DNA of 64,000 nucleotides from Liquidambar formosana (GCA_039720395.1 CM077824.1:25311278-25375277), one strand, 5' to 3'; positions 1 through 11,826 are shown, numbered from the stretch's first letter. A program made the numbers and translations. The notes: generated by a model not told the origin, from the letters alone.

Positions 1-1144
1 ATTCGACTCCTCCATTGAAACCAGCTTCTGTATCATGTCCCTACATGAAATACTAAGCTAATAGAAGAGGTTTGGATGATCAAATCATCACCAAGTGTTC
101 TAAACAATTAAAACAACAGTAGGCTGCCCAGAATTTGACAGCATACTGTCCATGGTCAGAAATTGATTTAAAACCCAGCAAGATGAATGAATTAGGCACC
201 AAACGAATTTTCCCAGTATCCTACATGTCTTAGGAAACTAATGCAATTGGTTTCATGCAATTTGGAGTTCCCTAACTCAAGTTCTAATCAAAACTCCATT
301 GATGACTTTTCTGCAGAGAAAATCTGCTATGCTGTTCATGAAAAATTTTCAAACTTTTTGAATCTTTTTCCATCAAAACCTTTTTGAAACTTAAAGAAAA
401 TCATATACACATGATATATAATGATCGTACAATGATCTTCCATCATAAATACAGCAGCTTTAATTAGAATTAATTGCAAGAACCTTAGGGTTCTAAAACC
501 CAGATTCAGCCTCCATGGTGTTCTTCTCCTTCTTCCTTCTGTTCTAGCATCTTAATCCAATTATGATGCATCTAAATGCTTGGGAACCTTTCCCTACCAT
601 GTCTAGAACATAAGCCAAGTGGTGGCAACCATTGCCATGCCTTTGATCTCCATCAATAACTCAAAGTTGTGGCTATTGCATCATTCCCGAGCAAAACTGT
701 CTTTCTAGACAGCCTGTAGTAAAAAATTCATAACTTTCACTACAGAACTCGGATTGACGCACCGTTTGTTGGGTTGGAAAGCTTATTCAAAGAGCTTTCT
801 AACCATATATGGCTCGAAAATTTTGGAGAAGAACTCTGAATTCGGCAGGCAAAACAAGATGACGGTTTTTCATGGCAACCATGAAAACTGTTCATAACAG
901 TTTTATAAAACCCTAGTTTCCTTATTCTTCTTCTCCAAACTCAAACCCTATGCAACCTATTGCATCCATGGATACACTTAACCATCAATTAGAAGAGGAG
1001 TAGAAGAGAATTGACCTAGGGTTCCAAACCCTAGGTTCAGCCATGGAGGAAAACCAATTATGCAGAAAAATTTTCCAGATTTTTGAATCATTCAACTACA
1101 CCATAATTAGCAGCCCATATGTATTTTGTATTATGCATAATCAT

Positions 1145-1157
1145 GGCTCTGATACCA
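1145..1157 (-). other. Primer-binding site, initiator tRNA-Met type
   Basis: On the minus strand the 13 bases TGGTATCAGAGCC follow the LTR end after one base. This is the usual plant Ty1/copia primer site, complementary to the 3' region of initiator tRNA-Met. It marks the LTR at 1159-2820 as a 5' LTR. Confidence 0.9.
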
Positions 1158-1158
1158 C

Positions 1159-2820
1159 TGTTGGGAATCGAACAAGAGGGAAAAATACAAAGGCGGAATA
1201 TAAAAAAATTTTTCCTACGATTCCCAATCCCATGAATCTAACTATGCATAACACAAAATCAAACCCTAACTACGAAGAGGGTTAGAACACTTACAGGATT
1301 TTTGTCTTCTCCGTTTTGCTCCAAGCTTCTACTCCGGACAGCGGTGAATGAGCAGCCCAAGTGTGCTGCCTCCAACGGTATCCACACCTAGCTAGAGCTT
1401 CAAGCCTTTTCTTTCTTCTTCCTTGTTATTGCTAGAGGTGGAGAAGAGAGAGAGAGAGAAGAGAGCCTCCAAAGAGCTGGACGGCTAGGGTTTATTGTGC
1501 AAGCCTCTTATGCCATGTCACACATAAGTGTGACTTATATAGGCAGCCCACTAAAGGGGGCTGGCCATGGGGAAGAAACCCTAATAGGGTTATGTGTAAT
1601 TACTCTTAATTGCACATTAACCCCTATTATTTGTATCAAATACAAATAGGCCCATAAAGAACTATTCTTTATTCACTAAAACCCTTTCTCTCATAGACTT
1701 TAAAGCCCTTCTTGCATGATCAGTGTGTGACCCATTGGGTTCACATCATTAAGTAGTAGGAATAGCACAAGGTGTGCACAATGGAACTCTTTCCATTTAG
1801 GGTCTAATTGGAACTCCTTCCAATTCCCTAATTGATTATAACTCACTTATATCAATTAGGGCTTCTACTAACCATGAGTAACACCTAGCATATGGCTCAT
1901 GGTGTGGTCCTTAATGAGGTGAATAGTCATTTACAAAGAACCCTTCTGTTATAGTTTATAGGTTACAATTGCATCCTTCCTTCAACACAATGTCTCCAAT
2001 TGAACTAATAGGACATGGAAGTCTGTCAAGTCCCTAGTTCAATTACTTTATACTCATTCATAGATATCAACTCATTGATGAACTCATGAAACTCTTTTCA
2101 TATTCATCCTACCATGGCCATGGATTTAATGAGTTATATTATGAATGCTATATGAGACATTCTCTCTCTTTTCCTGAGAGTGATGGATCCCTTGTTGATC
2201 ACTCACATGCCTTCACACACATAGCAGTAGGGCCAATGAACACCTTTGCAGACCCCTGAATAGGATCTGCACTTAGTGTTATCAAACTTCTAAAGCTACA
2301 TGCATAAGGCAACTATGGTGTCTTAGGTCTAAGGATTACTTGTACCACTATAACAATGAGAAACTGATTGACAGGCAGGATAAAACTCCATTCAGTTTAT
2401 CTCATATCTTTGGTCACATTCAGTGTACCTATTCTCGTAATAGGCACCCACTTGTTGGTTGTAGTGTCTCCACACAAATAGCTTGAGACTAGCTATCCTC
2501 CTATAGAGTCAACCTAACAAGTGCTAGTCCTATGGTTCATTATTGTCCATCATAGTGAACCTTCAACTAGGAATGCTTTAGGAGTTTAGTATAGAGATAT
2601 ATATCTATAGTCTCAAAATTACAACTCTTTGTAATTCCATATTCTCAACTCTAACTCCATGGACATATTATGTAAATATAAATGATGCATATAAAACATA
2701 ATAGAATAAGCCCTTTTATTAAATCAATAATAAATGTGACATACATAAATGAAATCAAATGATTGTTCCTAATCCCTAAACAATCATCTCCATGATTGGC
2801 TCTAGGGCATAATCCTAACA
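1159..2820 (-). repeat. Copia LTR, family 1 (5' LTR of minus-strand element)
   Basis: A 1,662-bp LTR. On the minus strand it starts TGTTAGGATTATGCC and ends GATTCCCAACA, so it has TG...CA termini. A TATATAAG box is visible on the minus strand near 1538, followed directly by a short perfect inverted repeat (GTCACAC/GTGTGAC). It is nearly identical to the LTRs at 26346-28004 and 29279-30937. Confidence 0.92.
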
Positions 2821-3036
2821 GAATCATCATTTCATGTGAAGTTATCTTTATCACATGATACAACATTGATTTTGAAAGTCAATTGATTGAAAAACAAAGT
2901 GCATTTCATGCTCTCTTCACAAAGATAGCAAGTTACTTCGTAACTATCATAGCTCGTGAATCATCATTTCATGTGAAGTTATCTTTATCACATGATTAGC
3001 AAGTCATTTCATGTGAAATTATCTTTATCACATGAT
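2821..3036 (+). repeat. Short repeats in the gypsy 3' region
   Basis: A 39-bp sequence (2821-2859) recurs exactly at 2958-2996 and in shorter, diverged form at 3004-3036. Each copy contains TTTCATGTGAA and TTTATCACATGAT. The family-1 copia element sits exactly at the left edge of the first copy. No protein frame was recognised between 2821 and 3312. Confidence 0.8.
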
Positions 3037-3312
3037 ATGATATCATTATCATCTCCTAGAGAATTGAATTCCAAGACTCGAAAGTCAATCAATTCAACAC
3101 TAAGCTCATTTCATGAGAAAGCCATTTATCATGGCTATTGCACCTCCTTGTTATGCGGGCGAATACAATCACCTAAGATTCAAAAATTTCATTGAAACTT
3201 GATAAACTTGAGGGATATATTCATCCCATAACTCAAGGATTGCACAAAAAGTCAATTTGGAGAAGTTTAGAGGTCGCAAGCGCGCGAAACGGGGCAAACG
3301 GGCAAAACGGGC

Positions 3313-3394
3313 TAGGGTGACCATCTGCCCTCAGATGGTCAACCGTCCATGGCAAGACGGCTGACCGTCCAAGGGTGGACGGTTACCCGAGGCC
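3313..3394 (+). promoter_or_regulatory. Palindromic promoter-upstream module, copy 1
   Basis: A stretch with GGGTGACC near its left end and GGTTACCCGAGG at its right end, and repeated ACCGTCC/GGACGGT arms between. It resembles the modules at 6623-6660 and 19961-20042. GC-rich sequence with repeated GGCAAAC-type motifs precedes it, as it does at 6623. It lies about 280 bp upstream of the ATG at 3677, with an AT-rich TTTTTAAACC near 3413. A role as upstream promoter element is inferred. Confidence 0.55.
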
Positions 3395-3676
3395 ACCATT
3401 AAGAAATTTCTGGGTTTTTAAACCCATGTTTGCCCACTCATTCTCACATTCACCCAACCCGAAAATTAAAGAGTTTCTCTCTCTAAACTCTCATCCCATC
3501 TTCTCCAACTCTCATTCTCTCATTCCTACTTCAAAACCATTCAATCCAAACATCAAATGCACATCAAACAACAACAAATCAAGCACATTTAGCAATCAAA
3601 ACAACCAATTCACATCATCTTGTGAAATCAAACCAAATCAAACCCATTTTTCCCAAACCCAACTCCATCATCAAGG

Positions 3677-6342
3677 ATGTCATCAAGCAAGGACTCAAGC
3701 ACCAAGTATCCATTCTATGGGGTCAAAAGCACATACAAGGCACCACTCTATGATGCCCCACAAGCTAGGGTATTGCTTGAACCCGAGAAGCATCTCTCAT
3801 TCATCCATTCCCAACAAGAAGTAAGTTTACCCAACTTAACACTTTTCTCTTGAATCTTTCGATTCTTTTGATGAAATTGCATTCCCTTCTACTTCTTTTG
3901 AATACCCCTTGGGTTGTTGAGTGATATCCCTTGATTTGGCAAGGATTGAACACACAAATTCTTTTCATTTGAAAGCTTAAAAAAATGGCACCCGCCAAGT
4001 GTTCGATGAAATTCCCAAGTGAAATAAAGATGTTCAATCTTCACCAAATCAATGTATATCAACAAGTAAACATTCAAATGAGTAATATGCTATGATTTAG
4101 CAAGGATTGATCATACAAAATTCTTTTGTTTCAAGGCTTGGGAGGTGTCACCCACCAAGTGTTCGATAAAATGCCCAAGTGATAAAAAGTGTTCAATACT
4201 TGCCAAATTAAGGCACATGAACAAGTAAACTCATAAACATCCATTAGCAATTCATTTCATGAATAAAAACAACTTTTTGACATCTTTTAGAAAACAATTT
4301 GGAACCAATTGCTAGTGTAGGTTTATTATTTCCATGTTCTTTCAACTAACTTTCAAGGTATTTTCAATGGCTATAGCCCAACTTTCAGGACATGCGCACT
4401 CGGTCCTCTGTCAAAGGACTCATTGAATGGTGGCGGAACATGGAAAACTTCCAACCCATTACCAAGGGCTATGTTGAAAAGGCCGGTTTTGGTCCATTCC
4501 TAGACTCTTTGTGGAATGACCAATGTGATAGGCAAGCTTTGCTAGCCTTGTCTGAGCTATGGTGGGACACCACCAATACATTCCACTTTGGCTTTGGGGA
4601 GATGACACTAACCCCCAAGGACTTCACCATGATCACGGGCTTAAGCATTAAAGGCAAAAGCTTGGAGTTCTATGAGGAGGCTCACACGGATGAGGATTAT
4701 CTCCTAGCTTACCTTGGGATTGAGATCGAGGTAATCAAGAAAGCAGTGCGACGCACTTGGCTTTTCAACAAGTTTGCTAAGCAAAGGGAGAGCGAGGGTG
4801 CAAGCCCCGATTATATTACAAGGGCATTCCTTCTGTACATGATCTCATGCACATTCTTTGCCGGCACGGGCGACCTAGCCCCTTTGGGTCTTCTTGCAAG
4901 CATGGAAGATGTTGACAAGATTAGGAAATTCAACTGGGGAGGGGCTGCTCTAGCCACCATGTATCGCACAATGTGTGACATGTCACGTGGTGTGACCAAG
5001 GACTTCGGTGGGATGCCCTTTGTTTGGGAGGTAATGCTACTTCCCTTTCATTCCTTTTTATTTTTTTCCTTATATTATCTTTCTTTTTGACTTTTTTTTT
5101 TCAATTTTTGACAGGTTTGGTGCTATGAGTACCTCAACCTATGTCGCCCATCCCTTGCTGAGGAAACCATTGAATGGCCTACCCTCAAGAATTACTCTCC
5201 TAGTTATGTGTCCATCCGGGCGGCGAATCGTCATGATTACGCCTTTGCTAGAGTTCACCTAGCAAACCTTACTGCTGATATGGTGAAATTCTTTCCCCAT
5301 TCTTTTCCTTTTCTTTTTTACTCCCAATTTCTCATTTTGGATTTTTTGAACAGATTGAGTGGAATCCCTGGAAGATATGGGTACCAATGCTACCCAAGCG
5401 ATGCATTCCTAGCTTGATGCTGACGGGCAAGAGGGTGCTCTTGGAAGGCCCCGTGGGTAGGTATTGGTACCTAGGAGAGGGTGTCCTACGCCAAGTCATG
5501 GGTGATGTGAATGCCGCCATGGCTCCAATGCCTCCACCACTTAACATGAGGCATGCTAACTTAATGGAGGGGGAGGAGTTGTGGGATGCCTTGAGAGGCT
5601 GGGATGTGGAGGAGTTCACTTCTCCTGACATTGCATGTGACACTTTCTGTCTCCAATATCTGATGAGGCCCAGGGTGACAGGCTTCCCTCCTCAGGGGGT
5701 AAGTCTTTAACGTTCTCCTAGCCTTTTCTTTTTGATAGAGATTCTATTTAATAGGCGAGCATTTGCAGGGTCGGCGAGCACGAGGGCATAGCTCGACAGT
5801 GGGCTCAGGAGTGGTTCCTGGCTCTGAGGAAGATGAGATGGAGGGGGATAGGTCACTACCCTTGCCTCAGCCGAATTGGTTCATTGATTTGTGCAGTGGG
5901 TCAGACTTTGTCAAGACCGCTATCACTCATCCTGCATTTGATGAGTCCCCCAGGATCGACCCAAATCGAGAACAGGTGAGTTCTCTTTATGGGTATTTCG
6001 TTCTTTCTTTGAGCATTGCCTTCAATTTTACCCTTATTGATTATCCTAGGTGCCTGCGGCGTATGCCCAAGAGTTTATTGACCTGAGTGAGGGCTTGAGG
6101 CGTGACCTTGTGAGGATGAGCTTAGCCAAATCCATGGCGGAAGCTCGTTTGGATGTCATGGTAAGTGTTTCACCTATTCAAAGTTCTCATATGTGGTTTT
6201 CAACCAACTCTATTCATACTTAGCCTCTTTGCAATGGATTTTGTATATGCAGCCACCACCGGCAATGCGCCCTCCTAGAGCACCTCGTGGGGGTCGTGAC
6301 GGAGCTGGGCCGAGCCGCAAAAGAAGCTCTGGGAACCGCTGA
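3677..6342 (+). CDS. Plant mobile domain (PMD) protein, seven exons, apparently intact
   Basis: Exons: 3677-3820, 4389-5030, 5115-5282, 5354-5698, 5769-5975, 6050-6160 and 6253-6342. Every intron is GT-AG and every exon length divides by three, so all introns are phase 0. The joined frame is 568 codons plus stop. Exon 2 carries the PMD signature: an LxxLWxD-like start, then FHFGFGEMTLTPKDFTMITGL, the usual beta-strand and 'GEM(T)xTxxDxxxxxGL' core of PF10536-type proteins. The C-terminus (exon 7) is short, proline-rich and basic. PMD proteins occur in transposons and as host genes of the MAIN/MAIL type; their biochemical function is unclear. The gene is antisense to the surrounding gypsy element, downstream of its integrase. 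Its frame is open although every neighbouring frame is broken. Exon 1 is the least certain part. It could be an extra frame of the gypsy element or a captured gene. Confidence 0.8.
3933..4240 (+). repeat. Diverged tandem duplication inside intron 1 of the PMD gene
   Basis: Two copies of about 150 bp, starting near 3933 and 4094. They share GATTTGGCAAGGATTGA-like starts, CCAAGTGTTCGATGAAAT-like middles and AACAAGTAAAC-like ends. The copies differ at many positions, so the duplication is not recent. Confidence 0.7.
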
Positions 6343-6622
6343 GTTCATTTACTTTCTTGTTGGGCTTGTAGAATTAATGAGACAATGGCTATCTTTTTGC
6401 ATTTCATGCTTGTGTTTTGTAGTTGCCACCTAAAACCAACTCTCTTATCCCTTAGTATGGATACTTGTTGTGCTTGTTTGAATCTATCATGATGATGTTA
6501 TGGTGCCTTTCTTATGTGAATTTGAGTCAATATGAGTTCATAGGAGTGAAAATGGCCTAAAAAGGCCATCCGAACGCGAAAATAGGCAAAACCGGGCGAA
6601 ACAAGGCAAAACAAGGCGGAGG
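6343..6622. other. Spacer between the two antisense genes
   Basis: This holds the 3' flank of the PMD gene and, from about 6540, the GC-richer sequence with GGCAAAAC-type repeats that leads into the next palindromic module. No further gene was seen. Confidence 0.6.
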
Positions 6623-6660
6623 CCTCGGGTGACCATCTGGCCCCGGACGGTCACCCGAGG
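6623..6660 (+). promoter_or_regulatory. Palindromic promoter-upstream module, copy 2
   Basis: CCTCGGGTGACC at 6623 is mirrored by GGTCACCCGAGG ending at 6660, giving a near-perfect inverted repeat with a short spacer. It lies about 90 bp upstream of a TATA box and about 140 bp upstream of the ATG at 6802. The same outer arms bound the module in the gypsy LTR at 19961-20042. Confidence 0.65.
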
Positions 6661-6746
6661 TCGACGCGCTTTTTCGTGATTTTTCAGGAATTTTGCGATT
6701 TTGACGATTCTACTTCCTTTAGGACTCGAATTTGTGACCCTTTTCC

Positions 6747-6754
6747 TATAAAAA
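6747..6754 (+). promoter_or_regulatory. TATA box of the second antisense gene
   Basis: TATAAAAA, 48 bp upstream of the ATG at 6802 and downstream of the palindromic module. Spacing fits a plant core promoter with a short 5' leader. Confidence 0.55.
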
Positions 6755-6801
6755 CACATGAGGGGAGTCTTCTAACTCACCTATTTTCATTGACAATAAT
6801 T

Positions 6802-8088
6802 ATGGAAGCCTTGGATGAGTTCTTAAGAGGGTTTTTGGCAGTCATGCCTGCCAAAGACAAAACTGAGTTTAGGCGCTTCGGCTTGGAACCGTTGCTCTCT
6901 ATAAGGCACATGAAGCTCGAAACGACTCTTCTCACCGCTGCTACATACTTCTGGGATCCTCAAATCCATGTCTTTCGATTTAATTATGAAGAATTATGCC
7001 CAACCATGGAGGAATTCTGTGCTTTATTTGGAGTTTCGCCCGCAGGGCCATTCATTCTTCCTACACCTCGCTCGGATTACCTTGCTTCCTTCTCGGATTT
7101 TCTTGGCATTCCTCAAAGGGACGCGACGATCTTCGTCAAGGATCATATGGTGGACTTAATGAAGTTAGCAACCTCATTCTTGGCTCATGATAGCGAAGGT
7201 ACTCTGACTTTCACCCTTCAAATTCAGCATGCACTCGCTTTCTGTTTAATTGGTCGCTTTCTCATCTCTACCGGCACTCTTCAAGCCCCTGTTTAAATAT
7301 GTGAGCTGGTTGCCCCTCTTCTCAAGCGACATAACATCATTCCCTTGGTATTAGCTGAAACCTTCAATGGTTTAGATAAAATTCACGGCAACCCCAAAGT
7401 GCCTTTAGAAGGTAGCCCCTTTTTACTGCAAATGTGGCTGCTCGAGCGCTTGAACTTTCTATCTCCCACCACTATCAATCCATACAAGCCTCAGCACTTC
7501 TGTCTGCGCCGAGTTGAACTCCCAGGGCCATTCTCTTTAAGAGATTGGTTGGGTTATTTCCAAACGCTGTCATAGCGGAACATCAAATGGTACGTCTTCA
7601 CATGGGGGTGTAAAGAGCAGGTACTTTTTCGAACCTCGGGATGTGCTTTTGTCAAACTCATAGGACTGAGATCGACTTCCTTCTATTGGACTTCGAGAAT
7701 TCTTCGCCAGATGGGCGCCATGCAAACCATACCGTCCTTAACAGGACCTTGTTGCTCTGTGGAACCTGTCGGTCCTACTATAATCAAGTGGGCGAGGACT
7801 CGCTGGCCTACAGACCTAAAATTGACTCGGATTGCCAACACTGAAGCACCTTTCGAGATGAGTAGAGAATACAAGCAATGGTTGAAGGATGATTTGGGCG
7901 ACAGGGAGACTTCTCGCCGAGAAAGAATTTATGACCTTATCAAGGACACGAGATTTGGACTTTGCAGAGAAGACATTCTTGAAGCAGTGGAGGCATCCCA
8001 CGACCATGACTTGCGAAAGAAAAGAAGACTTGATAGAGAGAGACAGAAGACAAACAAAATGACTCTGAAGAAACTCAAGAGGACTTAA
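6802..8088 (+). pseudogene. Second PMD-like / DUF7745-type antisense frame, two in-frame stops
   Basis: One frame of 429 codons runs from ATG 6802 to TAA 8086-8088. It is interrupted only by TAA at 7294-7296 and TAG at 7573-7575; all three open segments lie in the same frame. The N-terminal part shows FGLEPLLSI, TAATYFWDPQIHVFRF, ELCPTMEEFCALFGV and PTPRSDYLASFSDFLGI. This is the pattern of plant proteins related to PMD proteins (annotated as DUF7745 or PMD-like, from memory). The C-terminus is highly charged (KKRR, RQKTNK, KKLKRT). It is antisense to the gypsy element, starts about 1.6 kb beyond the integrase stop and ends 358 bp from it. This position matches the extra antisense frames known downstream of pol in Tat-lineage elements. 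The first stop could come from a CAA codon by one C-to-T change. Confidence 0.8.
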
Positions 8089-8268
8089 AGACTCAAAGAA
8101 TAGAATTTCTATGGCATGTCGATAGTTCTTTTACTTAACATCAATAAATTGTTATGTCAAACAATTAATTTCAAATGAATTGCCAATAATAATCTACTTT
8201 CGAGATTTTTTGATTGTGTTGATTGGACCGCACCCAATGTAACTTTATGGGCTGCCTACGTATCCCTG

Positions 8269-8297
8269 TTTTCTCTTCTTTTTTTTTCTTCTTTTTT

Positions 8298-8328
<31 letters not shown>

Positions 8329-8366
8329 TCTCTTTTTTTCTTTTTTTCTTCTCTTTTTTTTTTCTT
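8269..8366 (+). repeat. T-rich low-complexity tract
   Basis: About 95 bases of T runs broken by single C or CTTC. On the element's coding strand it is an A/G purine tract between the integrase stop and the end of the antisense frame. An apparent short reading frame across it (8223-8414) is low complexity and not a gene. Confidence 0.85.
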
Positions 8367-8446
8367 GTAGGGAATCAGGTCCTACGTAGTTCTCATGCCT
8401 TAACTTTTGCCTAGGCCGCCTTTATAGGTTTTCAACCTGGCAGGCC

Positions 8447-9789
8447 TTATACATAATACTTCTTTAATTGATCCAAATTGGTGGGACGAGCGAACTCAAT
8501 CCCATCCAAATCCATAAGTCGAACAGCCCCTGCTAGCAATATCTCCTTGATGACGTACGGTCCTCCCCAACTTGGTTTGAACGTTCCTCGTGGATCGAAA
8601 ATTGGAGCTCGGATCTCTTTCAACACTAAATCCCCTTTCTTCAAGCCTCTGTCTTTGACATGTTTGTTGAACGCCCTTGCGATTCTTCTCTGGTACCCTT
8701 GCACATGGTAGAGAGCCCTCAATCGCCTTTCATCTAGCAATGCTAACTCATCATAACGACTTTTGATCCAGTCCACCTCTGCCAGCTGACTTTCCACAGC
8801 AACCCTTAACGAAGGAACTTCCAACTCCACTGGCAAAACAGCCTCCATCCCATACACTAGCGCGTACGGCGTAGCCCCTGTTGACGATCTGACTGACGTT
8901 CTGTACCCCCATAATGCCAATGGTAGTTTCTCATGCCAATCAGTGTATGTGTCAGTCATTTTCTGTAATATCTTCTTGATGTTTTTGTTGGCGGCTTCCA
9001 CGGCGCCGTTTGTCTGCGGACGATACGGGGATGACAAGTGATGAACGATCTTGTACTTCTGCAAGAGGTCTTTGGTCTCCCTCTGGAAATGCTGACCGTT
9101 ATCTGAAATGACCTCGTGCGGTACCCCATATCGGTAGATAATGTTGAGCTGTATGAACTGCGCCACCTTTTTAGCATTCAAAACTTTGAAGGAAGCTGCT
9201 TCCACCCATTTGGTAAAGTAATCGATGGCTACCAAAATGTATTCATGACCATTGGATGCCTTCGGCTTAATCTGTCCGATGATATCTATTCCCCATACTG
9301 CAAACGGCCACGGAGTTGACATGCTTGTTAAGGGCATGGAGGGCAAGTGTTGTCCGTTGGCGAAGAGCTGACACTTATGGCACTTCTTGACGTGGGCATA
9401 GCAATCCCTTTCCATTGTAGACCAGTAATACCCTAGTCTCATGATCTTCTTAGCCAACATGTATCCATTCATATGCGGAGCTCCCACTCCTTCATGGATT
9501 TCTTCGATGAGTTTCCTAGCTTCTTCCTCCGTGACACACAACAAGTGGATTCCGTCGTAAGATCTCCGATACAGTTTTCCTCCACATACCACATAATGGC
9601 TTGCCAATCTTCTCAGTGTTCGCCTATCCACGCGAGATGCTTCCTCTGGATATTCTCTTTCCTCGATGAGCCTTCTTATGTCATAAAACCAAGGGTGGTT
9701 ATCTGTTACCTCTCCTTCTCGAATGGAACAGCAATAAACAGGTTTCTCTCTGCATTCGATCACGAGCGGTTTCACGCTTCCTCCTTCTG
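8447..9789 (-). pseudogene. Gypsy integrase (C-terminal part of pol)
   Basis: The open segment 9775-8447 is 442 codons. It has an HHCC zinc finger (H94, H101, C132, C135) and a catalytic D-D-E triad at D164 (GIDIIG), D225 (SDNG) and E260 (NGAVEAANKN). A C-terminal region with WGGPYVI and AGAVRLMDLDG ends in KKYYV and a stop. Integrase joins the element's cDNA ends to chromosomal DNA. The domain looks complete, but it lies one frame away from the preceding RNaseH segment. The frame change falls near 9780-9790 and needs one extra base or two missing bases. Tat elements usually encode pol as one frame, so this reads as a disabling lesion. Confidence 0.9.
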
Positions 9790-11826
9790 GTAATCTCCAC
9801 CATTGAAGCTAGAGTCGTTAAGGCATCAGCGAACTGATTCTTGTTTCTCGACAAGTAATTGAACTCGATCTCCGTGAACTCTTTGGTCAGTGCTTCCAAA
9901 GAGGCATGATAGGGCAACAGCTTCTCATCGCGAGTCTTCCACTCCCCTTTTATCTGATAGATGATCAAGGCTGAATCTCCGAACACCTCTAGTTCTTTTA
10001 TCCCCAGTTCTAACGCAGCTTCCAATGCTAGGATGCAGGCCTCATACTCTGCTATGTTGTTGGTGGCTTCGAACCCCAATTTGACTGCTAAAGGCGTGAA
10101 GGCTTCTTCGGGCGAGACTAGTAGCACTCCTATGCCATAACCTCTTCTGTTTGCAGCTCTGTCGAAGTAGACTTTCCAAACCTTCTTCTTGATTTCCAGG
10201 ATATCTTCGTCGGGGAACTCATCATTGAATCGGGTTGATGACGACACAGGGCAGCTTGCCAAATGGTCTGCGATGACACTTCCTTTAACGGACTTCTGCG
10301 CCAGGTACTTTATGTCGAACTCATTGAGGAGAAGTGACCAACGAGCGGTCCTGTATGATAAGACTGGTTTTTCTAGCAAATACTTCAAAGGATCCAATCG
10401 ACTTATCAATAGGACTTCGAAAGACATCATGTAATGATAGAGTTTCTGGGTAGCCCATACCAATGCTACGCAAGCCTTTTCTAGCGCATTGTACTTTACT
10501 TCATAATCTGTCATTTTCTTGCTCAAGTAGTAGATGGCATTTTCCTTTTTCGACCCTTCAAGGTATTGAGCTAACATGGCTCCCGTCGCGGTTTCAGTAA
10601 CCGTTAAATGTAACAGTAATGGTTCACCTTGCCGCGGGGGAACCAAGATTGGGGGGTTACTCAGATACCTTTTAATGGTTTCAAAGGCTTCTTGACAATC
10701 CTCATTCCATTCCTTGGAAACGCCCTTTTTAAGCAGCTAGAAAATTGGCTCGCATACCATGGTTAGATTGGCGATAAAGCGACTTATGTATTGAACTCTC
10801 CCCAGAAAACCCCGGATCTGCTTTTCCGTTCTTGGTGGCTCCATCTCCGTGATAGCTTTTATCTTCCCTGGATCAACTTCAATTCCCCTCTGAGTGATCA
10901 TGAAACCCAACAGCTTCTCTGCGGTGACTCCGAAGGCACACTTCTGAGGATTCAGTCGGAGGTTGTACTTCTTTGCCCTTTCTAGGAACTTCTCCAATGC
11001 CGCGAAATGTCCTTCCCGGTCTACAGACTTGACTATCATGTCGTCCACATACACCTCTACTTCTTTATGGATCATATCATGCAATAGGGTCGTAGCAGCT
11101 CTTTGGTAAGTAGCCCCGGCATTTCTCAAGCCAAAAGGCATTACCTTGTAGCAATACGTGCCCCACTGCGTGATAAAAGCCGTCTTTTCCATGTCTCGAG
11201 GCGCCATCTTTATCTGGTTGTAACCGGAGAACCCATCCATGAAGGAGAGAAGAGCATGGCCTGCCGTGCTGTCCACCAATACATCGATATGCGGTAAAGG
11301 GAAATCATCCTTTGGGCTCGCAGCATTAAGGTCGCGAAAGTCAACACACATTCGCACTTTCCCATCTTTTTTAGGCACAGGCACTATGTTAGACAGCCAC
11401 TCAGGGTACTCCACAACTTGGAGAAACCCGGCATCTAATTGTTTAGTTACCTCTTCTTTTACTTTCAAAGCCCATTCTGGTTTTAATCTTCTTAATTTTT
11501 GCTTTATAGGCTTTTTAGTGGGATTAGTGGGGATGTAATGTTGCACTATATCTGGATCAATACCAGGCATATCCTCATAAGACCATGCGAAGGCCTCTAC
11601 ATTGGCTTTTAGAAGTATTATCAACTTTTCTTTTTCAGTAGGTGAGAGAGTTATCCCAATTTTAATTATCCTTGGCAATTCATCTGTCCCTAGATTGATT
11701 GATTCCAATTCATCCATGTTAGGTTCAGTAACGCCCCTTTTCCTTTGCTCGACGAGCTCCGGGGGGACGTCATTCCTAGGATCTATATCCATGCCATAGA
11801 TATCCATAGAAGAGAGAAAGGAAACA
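9790..11826 (-). pseudogene. Gypsy reverse transcriptase, RNaseH and second (archaeal-type) RNaseH
   Basis: Minus-strand frame starting at the intron acceptor (11826). RT motifs: KVRMCVDFRDLN, PLPHID, SFMDGFSGYNQI, VMPFGLRNAGATYQR and the YVDD active site (coded near 11040-11051). The frame is cut by a TAG at 10737-10739, just after the RT thumb region, and continues in the same frame beyond it. A classical RNaseH region follows, then a second RNaseH-like domain. In the segment starting at 10646, that domain has D162 (YFDRAAN), E200 (NNIAEYEA), D224 (FGDSALI) and D274 (FADAL). This double RNaseH is a Tat-lineage mark. YFDRAAN in place of the more usual YFDGAAN may be a further defect. RT and RNaseH together copy element RNA to DNA. 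Confidence 0.9.

Larger units (their letters stand above)
1..2820 (-). mobile_element. Ty1/copia element, family 1: 5' LTR and leader (element runs off the left edge)
   Basis: Read on the minus strand, this is a 5' LTR (2820 down to 1159), one spacer base, a primer-binding site, and then about 1.15 kb of leader running off the window. The whole block is the reverse complement of 26346-29165, differing by only scattered bases by eye. No gag or pol frame is visible, because the leader continues to the window edge. The base after the LTR (2821) lies in gypsy DNA, so the element appears inserted in the 3' part of the gypsy element. GAATC (2821-2825) is the candidate target duplication; its partner would lie outside the window. 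Confidence 0.88.

Noticed and set aside
3375..3824. 149-codon plus-strand frame before the PMD gene
   Set aside because: It overlaps the 5' leader and exon 1 in another frame. The spliced reading from ATG 3677 joins exactly with exon 2 and matches PMD gene layout.
8223..8414. 63-codon frame rich in Phe
   Set aside because: Low-complexity T tract; no protein features outside homopolymer coding.
9699..9790. Programmed frameshift between RNaseH and integrase
   Set aside because: No slippery heptamer or pseudoknot was recognised, and pol of this lineage is normally one frame. A disabling indel is simpler.
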